This document shows, piece by piece, positions 1-6,500 of a stretch of DNA of 15,453 nucleotides (within the stretch, counting starts at the first letter, position 1; every line of letters begins with the position of its first letter). The translations under genes and the position numbers were made by a program. Below the pieces are notes generated by a model. That model saw nothing but the letters and a program-made list of their open reading frames with translations. It made no database searches and was not told the origin of the DNA. Source of the stretch: DAIOFH01 sp036745875 (GTDB lineage Bacteria > Planctomycetota > SZUA-567). Where the stretch lies: assembly GCA_036745875.1 (NCBI GenBank), contig DAIOFH010000094.1, positions 1-15,453 on the forward strand, in the 5' to 3' direction.

Positions 1-795
1 GGATTGTTTTCCTTTAAATCATCAATTTCTGGTCTTGACGCGGGGCGCACTTCAACAGCGGCTTTCGATACGCCCATGGTCGCCATCCACCGTCTCATGC
101 CGGTCGTGTTCAAGCAATGCAAAATCATCACGCTTGGCAGAGACGAAGTAAGCCTCCACAGACTCGGCCAGCTTGCCTTGATTGCCCTTGAGGGACAAGA
201 CATAATTGCCGCCCTGCGATGTAATTTGCTTTGCTATCGACTTCTGGCAGCCCATGGCGTCAATCGACACAATGCTGTCGGTAAGCTCCAGAAGCTTGAG
301 AATCTTCGGCAACGCCGTTATCTCGTTCGATTTGTCGTCTACTCTGCGCTGGGCAAGCACCAGTCCGTTCTCATGGGCATAAGCGCTGACCATGTGAATG
401 GCCTCTTTGCCGGAAGATGATTCGCCAGAACGACGAAGCTTCTTGCCGTCCAAGGCGATATGGCCAACCGAGGCACCGGATAGCATTCCTTTCACCCATA
501 CCGCAAAGCAAGAGCGTAGCTGCTCGGAATCCAATGCAGCAAACACGCGAGCAAATGTATCGTGCGAAGGTATCCCGTGCGGCAATTCAAGAAATTCGCG
601 AAGCCAGGCTTCCTTGAATTTGCCGAAACGCTCCATCTCCGTCCAGTGCTCCGCACCGCATAATATGGCGCAGATGGCGATAACCAAAATATCAATGAGC
701 AAATGCTCCTTGGTCCGCTCTACCCTTGGGTCGTCTACCGCCAGCAAACACTGAACCAAACTCTTCTTGCATGCTTCCGATGAATGCTTGGACAT
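1..795 (-). pseudogene. ISAs1-family transposase, frameshifted near the left edge
   Basis: This is a DDE transposase of the ISAs1 (H-repeat-associated) family that moves the surrounding element. The readable part is 247 residues: an N-terminal DDE_Tnp_1-associated region (about 5-100, with DPRVERTKEHLLIDIL and GIPSHDTFARVF) followed by the catalytic core. Asp116 (ALDGKK), Asp179 (SIDAMGCQ) and Glu244 (HGRIE) fit the catalytic positions. The start at 795 follows a strong GGAGGG ribosome-binding site. The frame stops at 52-54, far short of the usual ~370 residues. A +1 shift at about 55-59 opens a frame to the window edge (VEVRPASRPEIDDLKENN), which looks like a continuation of the family. A single-base insertion, and so a dead transposase, is the simplest reading. 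Translational frameshifting is possible but unsupported. Confidence 0.85.
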
Positions 796-876
796 GGGCC
801 CTCCTTCGAAAGAAGTTGATACCCATGACGTTACATTTATGAGGACGCAATCAAAGGAATTTTATACAAAATTATT

Positions 877-893
877 TAGATGCGTTTCCCCTG
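877..893. repeat. Right terminal inverted repeat of the ISAs1 element
   Basis: TAGATGCGTTTCCCCTG reads on the minus strand as CAGGGGAAACGCATCTA, which matches my recollection of ISAs1-family ends. Coding similarity to Vsr begins at the very next bases, which fixes the boundary to within a base or two. The partner repeat is outside the window. Confidence 0.7.
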
Positions 894-1032
894 GGCCCGA
901 GACAAGGCCAACCGCAAAAAACTTGAAAAGCTTGGATGGCGGGTTATCATTGTATGGGAATGTGAACTAAAGAACAACGACGCACTTTTAGAGCGTCTTG
1001 TCCGTGAGATAACCGACCCCTCTGAAAGTTGA
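894..1032 (+). pseudogene. vsr: vsr remnant: C-terminal part of a very-short-patch-repair endonuclease
   Basis: Vsr nicks DNA next to T:G mismatches that arise when 5-methylcytosine deaminates, and its gene usually sits beside a C5 methyltransferase. Only about 45 codons survive, reading ARDKANRKKLEKLGWRV then IIVWECEL and on to TGA at 1030-1032. The pattern of a basic helix, GWRV and then VWECEL is the hallmark of the Vsr C-terminus. Everything upstream, including the catalytic residues, is replaced by the IS end. An in-frame TAG at 877 and an ATG at 880 inside the IS end could start a 50-residue hybrid, which would lack nuclease activity. The stop lies 2 nt before the methyltransferase ATG, so the two genes were an operon before the insertion. 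Confidence 0.82.
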
Positions 1033-1034
1033 TT

Positions 1035-2162
1035 ATGACTGTTGCATTGAAGACTCCAACCATATCCGCGCAGTTTGCCGTAATCGATAAAGCTGCGCGA
1101 CCATTGTTTCTGGAGTTTTTCGCAGGCAGCGGTTTGGTCAGCCATGCGTTATCGCCATATTTTGACCTCGCCTGGGCCAATGATATCGCTCCGGATAAAG
1201 CATCCGTTTTTATAGCAAACCACCAAGATAGTCTGTTTCAATTAGGTTCAATAACCGACGTCAATGGCGCCGAATTGCCGCAAGCGTTTTTGTCTTGGGG
1301 CAGTTTTCCCTGCCAGGATTTATCAGTGGCGGGGAAAGCGGAAGGCATTCGCGGCGAGCGGAGCGGTATGGTCTGGGAATGGTTGCGCGTAATGGATGAA
1401 ATGCCGTCACGGCCATCGGTCGTGGTCGCTGAAAATGTGGTTGGCCTTCTTTCATCAGCCTCCGGCGCAAATTATCGTGAACTCCACAATGATTTGATCA
1501 AGCGCGGCTACCAGGTCGGAGCGATGGTTCTTGACGCAGAACGTTGGGTACCGCAGTCACGGCCGAGGGTATTTGTAATCGGAGTAGCGGAAGATATCGC
1601 TGTTCCGCCTGGACTCCTCGACGCCGGTCCAAATTGGGCGCATACCTCGGCGGTGGTCAAGGCCGCAGTTAATCTGGAAAATTGGCTTTGGTGGAAATTG
1701 CCTGAACCGCCAAGACGTCAAAAAACATTGTTCGACATCATTGAATGGGATGCTCCGTGCTTTGACGAGGATAAATCACAAAGGACTCTGGAACTTATTC
1801 CTGAACCACATATGAAGCGCCTGGAAGAAAGCGGATTAAAAGTCGCGCCTGGATATAAGCGGATACGTAATAAAAAACAGGTCTTGGAATTGCGGTTCGA
1901 CAATGTGGCGGGCTGCCTTCGCACCCCGACCGGAGGAAGCAGCCGACAGTTCCTTGTACTGAAAAAGGGCAAGAAATGGGTTTGCCGTCTTCTGACCGTG
2001 CGTGAGACAGCTCGGTTGATGGGCGCACCTGATGGCTACCGCCTGCCGGGAGCCTACAATGACGGTTACAGAGCAATGGGCGATGCGGTTGCCGCGCCGG
2101 TTGCAGGGTATTTGGCTGAACATCTCCTTGCAAAATTGGCGATCAATCATGTCGGAGCTTGA
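1035..2162 (+). CDS. DNA (cytosine-5-)-methyltransferase of a type II restriction-modification system
   Basis: The enzyme transfers a methyl group from S-adenosylmethionine to C5 of cytosine and would protect host DNA from the partner nuclease. The conserved C5-methylase blocks appear in order: motif I EFFAGSG (28-33), motif IV FPCQDLSVAG with catalytic Cys93, motif VI ENV (133-135), motif VIII QSRPR (174-178), a target-recognition region at about 200-310, then motif IX RLLTVRETARLMGAP and motif X GDAVAAPVAGYLAEHL near the C-terminus. At 375 residues it is complete. ATG 1035 is preferred; a TTG at 1029 in the same frame overlaps the vsr stop. It overlaps the next gene by 14 nt. It is visibly less GC-rich than the genes to the right, consistent with acquisition. 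The recognition sequence cannot be read from the protein. Confidence 0.93.
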   Translation: MTVALKTPTISAQFAVIDKAARPLFLEFFAGSGLVSHALSPYFDLAWANDIAPDKASVFIANHQDSLFQLGSITDVNGAELPQAFLSWGSFPCQDLSVAGKAEGIRGERSGMVWEWLRVMDEMPSRPSVVVAENVVGLLSSASGANYRELHNDLIKRGYQVGAMVLDAERWVPQSRPRVFVIGVAEDIAVPPGLLDAGPNWAHTSAVVKAAVNLENWLWWKLPEPPRRQKTLFDIIEWDAPCFDEDKSQRTLELIPEPHMKRLEESGLKVAPGYKRIRNKKQVLELRFDNVAGCLRTPTGGSSRQFLVLKKGKKWVCRLLTVRETARLMGAPDGYRLPGAYNDGYRAMGDAVAAPVAGYLAEHLLAKLAINHVGA

Positions 2163-3084
2163 AACTATTCTTACAGAATTCCGTGATGAACAACGATTCA
2201 GAGGCAGAGGAAAACTTGCCGTTGCTTTGCACGTCACACGCTTCGCCAAAACAAACGGACTTCCCCTCAATCCCGAGTCATTAGTAACAGAGCAAACAGG
2301 ACAGGTCGCGGGTTTAAGCAAGCCCGCCGTTCAGGCGGTATTGAAGGATTACGGCATTACTCGCGTTCTCGCCGAAGAGGGTGGCCGGACGAGTCGCGGT
2401 AGTCTTGGAAATATGCGCAATTACGTTTCCTTCCTAAACTTTCTTGAACAAAAAGGCGTGGCCAACCTTCAAGCTATTGAAACTTGGTGGGTTGACAGAG
2501 TGCGGGAATTCTTCAACTCAAAGCCGTTCACTCTACGATACGACCCCAACAAGTCTTTGAGCTCGATGGTGACGGACTTGCTCGACCAGGCATTGAAACG
2601 CCAAAAGGAAAACCCCGGAACCACAATCGTCGGCACCGTATTGCAACACCTCGTTGGCGCTAAGCTCGATCTGATACTACCGGATGACAAACATCCAGCG
2701 CACGATTGCGCTTCCACCGCCGACGCTTCGGCGGGGAAAGCCGGTGACTTTGTCATCGACGACATGGCGATTCACGTGACCACATCGCCCGGGGAAGCGC
2801 TGATTCGCAAATGCGCCGACAACATCAACTCCGGTCTCCGGCCGCTTATCGTCACCATCAAGGAAAACCAAGCAGTCGCCGAGTCGTTGGCCAAATTCCA
2901 GAACATTGGCGATAGGGTTGAAATACTCGCCGCAGAGCAATTTATCGCCGCCAACATTCTCGAATGGGGACACTTTGCTTCCAGCAACCAACGCATAGAA
3001 ATCGACAGATTGATGGCGCGGTACAATGAGATCATCGAAATAGCCGAGACTGATCAAAGTCTGAAAATCGACGGTTTGCGATAG
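2149..3084 (+). CDS. DUF4928-type protein, probable restriction endonuclease partner of the methyltransferase
   Basis: The protein has 311 residues. I recognise it as resembling the DUF4928 family, typically encoded next to C5 methylases; the family name is recalled, not searched. The N-terminal part is helical with a conserved-looking SRGSLGNMRNYVSFLNFL stretch (82-99). The most nuclease-like stretch is at 199-235: GDFVIDDMAIHVTTSPGEAL, then a KC-N-GLRPLIVT segment. This recalls the strand-strand-helix-strand core of PD-(D/E)XK enzymes with His-Val-Thr where ExK is normally found. Catalytic residues cannot be assigned with certainty. ATG 2149 is chosen because it starts the coherent protein (MSELETILTEF) and overlaps the methylase stop by 14 nt, implying coupled translation. 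An upstream in-frame ATG at 2032 only adds methylase antisense-frame residues. The restriction role is an inference from position. Confidence 0.75.
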   Translation: MSELETILTEFRDEQRFRGRGKLAVALHVTRFAKTNGLPLNPESLVTEQTGQVAGLSKPAVQAVLKDYGITRVLAEEGGRTSRGSLGNMRNYVSFLNFLEQKGVANLQAIETWWVDRVREFFNSKPFTLRYDPNKSLSSMVTDLLDQALKRQKENPGTTIVGTVLQHLVGAKLDLILPDDKHPAHDCASTADASAGKAGDFVIDDMAIHVTTSPGEALIRKCADNINSGLRPLIVTIKENQAVAESLAKFQNIGDRVEILAAEQFIAANILEWGHFASSNQRIEIDRLMARYNEIIEIAETDQSLKIDGLR

Positions 3085-3276
3085 TTGCCACTGAACAAAA
3101 CCATTTCGCTTGTTCTTCCAATTACTACACCCGATACACGGCAAACACCTCTGTGCAACGCATCTGAAAATGGTCAGTGCAATGGACAGTGACAGCATGG
3201 ATTTTGAGAGAAGAGCATGGACTTACAGCGACGATAGAGGTTGATGGAAAATCATCAATTCATCGAGAGACGCACA

Positions 3277-3323
3277 AAAGAAAAACCCCGCAACCTCTGC
3301 TGCGGCAGTATGTTGCGGGGTTT
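3277..3323 (-). terminator. Intrinsic terminator of the tRNA-Glu gene
   Basis: A perfect 12-bp stem (AAACCCCGCAAC at 3283-3294 with GTTGCGGGGTTT at 3312-3323) encloses a 17-nt loop that can itself form a small CTGC/GCAG stem. On the minus strand the stem is followed by a T-rich run (TTTTTCTTTT). It starts 7 nt after the tRNA CCA end, the expected place for a tRNA terminator. It would also block read-through from the flagellar gene into the R-M region. Confidence 0.88.
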
Positions 3324-3329
3324 AAATAT

Positions 3330-3404
3330 TGGCATCCCCTAGGGGACTCGAACCCCTGTTCTCAGACTGAGAATCTGATGTGCTGACCGCTGCACTAAGG
3401 GGAC
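3330..3404 (-). tRNA. tRNA-Glu (anticodon CTC), CCA encoded
   Basis: The minus strand folds as a complete cloverleaf. The acceptor stem is GTCCCCT with AGGGGAT (one G-U pair), followed by discriminator G and an encoded CCA (3330-3332). The anticodon stem TCAGA/TCTGA has loop TTCTCAG, giving anticodon CTC for GAG codons. The T stem AGGGG/CCCCT has loop TTCGAGT. The acceptor and T arms match the common bacterial tRNA-Glu sequence. The gene has its own promoter upstream and a terminator just downstream. The accessory R-M/IS region adjoins its 3' end, the usual side for island integration, but I see no second copy of the tRNA 3' end in the window. Confidence 0.96.
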
Positions 3405-3448
3405 AGTTATCGCGGAAAATCAGCTGCGTGCTTTTTTATTGGATAACC

Positions 3449-3484
3449 ATCGTCCCGCTACGGAATTATCCGCACCGGGACGAT
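3449..3484. repeat. Inverted repeat between fliD and the tRNA
   Basis: ATCGTCCCG (3449-3457) and CGGGACGAT (3476-3484) form a 9-bp perfect stem with an 18-nt interior that has its own CGGA/TCCG mini-stem. On the minus strand no T-run follows, so it is a poor terminator for fliD. It overlaps the start point expected from the adjacent promoter. It could be an operator, a leader structure or a weak terminator. Confidence 0.5.
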
Positions 3485-3485
3485 T

Positions 3486-3513
3486 ATCATACCTTTTTGG
3501 CAAAAACTGTCAA
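3486..3513 (-). promoter_or_regulatory. Sigma-70-type promoter for tRNA-Glu
   Basis: On the minus strand a perfect TTGACA (3508-3513) is followed after 16 bp by TATGAT (3486-3491). The predicted start is near 3479, about 75 nt before the mature tRNA 5' end. It lies between the fliD stop (3537) and the tRNA, so the tRNA can be transcribed independently. Confidence 0.72.
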
Positions 3514-3536
3514 CAGATTTTCGCCCGTTTCCGTTA

Positions 3537-6500
3537 TTAGCTGCTGCTCAATGAGGACAGGAGACCGCTCAATTGGCTGCTCTGGTTTTGCAATTTCGAC
3601 ATCGCGACTTCCATGGCCGTGAACTGGCGCCACAACGACGCTTCCTTCGCTTCGAGCCGTTCCGCCTGGCGCGACATTTGGTCGTTGAGATCTGTGATGG
3701 TTGATTCAATGTCTTCATTGCGCTCGGCAAGCCAGCCGGTCGTTACGTCGCCGAGTGAGGATGTCAGCTTGTTCAACTTGCCGGCGAGACCGGTGTCTTC
3801 CAGTACCTGGACATCGAGCAGACGGAACTTGCCGTCAGAGGCGTTTGTCTTGCTGGCGGTGATCCTGAGTGCCTGAATCTCGCGGGGCGGCACAAAGGTC
3901 AGACCGACGTTGGAGGAAGAGGTGTTGCCTTCGATCTTACGGAACTCCTCCCATTTGCCCGTGGTCGGATCGAGGTACTCGATGATGAAGTCGCTGAGCG
4001 CCGTGTCCGCGTCCCCGTGGTAAATATCAATACGCGAGGCATCGATATTTCCCTGGAAGAAGATCGTGTACTCGTTTTCGCCTTGGGCGATGGTGTTATT
4101 GGCGACAAAACCGTTGCCGTTGTCGTAGGAGGTGCCGTAATCGTTATTGATAGCGCCGTGCGGATCGTTCCTGACCTGCTCAATGGGGTTGCCGTCTTTA
4201 TCATAGACGGTCTTGAAGCTGAAGGTGGCCTGCGCCGCGACTCGCTGGGAAAGTTTGCTGTTCGAGGCGTTACGCTGCGAAGCAAGAGTGTTGTACAGGT
4301 TATCCCAGTTGGACGCCACCATCTCGTTCAGGACTTCTTCGTCGAAGGTCATCGTCGAGTACCAGCCGGAGCCGGTGACGCCGGTGGCCTGGTTGGTTTG
4401 GTTGACGTCGAAGCTTATGCCAAGGTCCATCCAGGTCCAGGCCGTTTTTTCACTCTTCTCGCCATAGCCGTAACCGTCCGGGTTGTACACCAGGTAGAAC
4501 ATGTCGTCGATGGATTCCATCATGGAGCGGACGGAGGTATCGCCGAAAAGGACGCCCTTTTCGTAGGATTCCGGATCGATGCCGTCAAGGTAGGCGATAA
4601 AGTCGTTCAGGTCGTTGTAGGTCTGGACCATGTTCTTGATTTCATCGGCAACCTTCGTCTTGTCGGTATCCACCGTGATGGTCGTGTACTTCTCGGACGC
4701 TTCCTTGATCTCAAGGGTGAGGCCTGGGATGGCCTTGCTGTTGGTGTTGGTGGCTGAAGACAGCATCATCGGGGAGGTGCCCGAAGACGGATCGCCGGAC
4801 AACACCTTGGCGTCCTTGGCGCGGGAAGTCTGGGTAAGGCCGAGGAAAGCGAGGTCGCAATCCAGGACGAAATCGTTGACCGCGCCGGTGCTGGTGGACA
4901 TGATCTTGAGGCGCTTGGAGTTCGGCCCGCTGCCGTCGTCGATGATGGCGGTCTTGTAACCCAGTTCCGACATGCGGTTCATCAAGGATTCAAGGGTATC
5001 GGAGCCGGTGATGGTTATGGTCTTTTTCACCGAGCCGCTGAGACTGGAGGAGCGTTGGCCATAGGGAAGACCCTGGACAAAGCCTTCGCCGGTCTTGTCG
5101 ATGCCGAGGAGCGATGCGAGATTGCCGCTGCCTTCTTCGGCAACCTTGATATTGGTGACGCGTTTATCATCCGCCGGCACGTTGTCCGGTTCCCAATATT
5201 CGTAAAGATCAAGGCCATCACCCGTTGCATTGACCTGGGCCCTTACGCCGAACCCTTGATACATGTTGATGGCGTCAACGACGTCGCCGACGGACAGGCA
5301 GTTCGAGACGTCGATCTGCATGGTGCTGCCGAGGGTATTGGTAATGTTGAGGGACGTGAGTTCGAGGGTCTTGGCGCCGGCAAGATCCTTGAGGGTCGTG
5401 GACCTGTCGATAAAGCGCCTTCCTATGGAAAGACCGTCGGTGACGCTATAGGAACTATAGGTCTTGTCAGTGCCGTCGGCATTGAGAAGGCCAAGGTCGG
5501 AAGCGAGATGATCATACGTTTCAGCATTTTTGACCACGACATTTTTATTGCCGCTGTTGTCCAGGGCCAAACCGGTACCGGCGGTATTGAGCGTAAATTT
5601 GACGTCAGTGACGCCGGCTTCAAGCAGTTGCTTGTTGAAATACTCCATCATCTCGCGCATGCTGCTTTCTTGGGTTAATTCGTAGCCATCGTCAAATCGG
5701 GGAGTTGAAATATCGTCCAGCCCTTTTGTCCGTATTTCTACCGTGTTGCCGCCAATCTGCATGGTGAAGTTGCCGAGGCCACTAATGGGTTTTTCGTGTA
5801 CAGTGGCGGGAAGGAGGAAGGACAGCTGGGAATCGGTAAAGTTGGTGTCTTTCGCTTTGCTGACAACGGGGGTGTTGCCGAGGCCCCAGGTGCCGTTCAT
5901 GACGAGTTCGCCGCCAAGCTGGATCGTTTCGCCAGCTTCGTTGCCATAGGCATTCTTGATGAACAAACCGGCCTGGTTTGTCCCGATGACGAAATTGGCA
6001 TCAACTCCGAGAGCCGAGTCATTATCAATTTTATCCTTGATCAGGGAGTTGACGACGTCAAGATATTGCTCCAGCGTGGCTTCATGAGGATCTTGACTCT
6101 CCCAGCCGGTATCATCGAAGGGAGGAGTGCCGGTGGGGGGGGTGCCGCCGTTGTTCGCGATTTCGGCCATATACTTCTTAAGTCTTGTTTCAATCTCCAG
6201 TTTGGTCAGAGAAAGGGTGACCGGGCTGTTGGATGAGTCTTTGCCGGGGGTAAAGGTAAGGGTAAGGGTGTCGCTATCCTCGCCCTTGAGGGAGAGACCC
6301 TTGCCGTGGTTCATATCGCTTAACTTAAGAGTAGTGGCATTGGTGCCGTCAATCTCGTGGTATTCGAGATAACCCGTGTTCATCGGGTTGAGGTCCATCA
6401 TGACCTCATCTTCGAGGTCGGGCATTGGCGTTCCGGGAGGAGTGTAGTCCCTGTTCAGACCCAAGGCGTCGGCAAGGCCGCCGGTAACTTCAAATGAACT

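Larger units (their letters stand above)
1..893 (-). mobile_element. ISAs1-family insertion sequence, left part outside the window
   Basis: The element is recognised from its transposase and from its right terminal sequence, which on the minus strand begins CAGGGGAAACGCATC, typical of ISAs1-family ends. The outer tip is placed at about 893, because immediately beyond it the plus strand reads in frame as the C-terminal part of a Vsr endonuclease. The transposase start (795) leaves about 100 bp of AT-rich promoter/leader inside the element. The left end lies outside the window, so neither the pair of inverted repeats nor the target-site duplication can be checked. Confidence 0.82.

Noticed and set aside
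1029..1034. TTG at 1029 as the methyltransferase start
   Set aside because: ATG 1035 is two codons downstream in the same frame and is more conventional; the difference does not affect any motif.
3085..3276. Possible gene between the DUF4928 gene and the tRNA terminator
   Set aside because: Only very short frames exist (for example 20 codons from 3182) with no recognisable product; treated as noncoding.
3330..3404. tRNA-Glu as a proven attachment site of an integrated island
   Set aside because: The R-M region lies on the correct side, but there is no integrase gene and no second copy of the tRNA 3' end in the window.
4017..4757. Plus-strand open frames antisense to fliD, rich in Val/Gly/Asp
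   Set aside because: They are reverse-frame shadows of the FliD C-terminal domain; no start signals or recognisable motifs.
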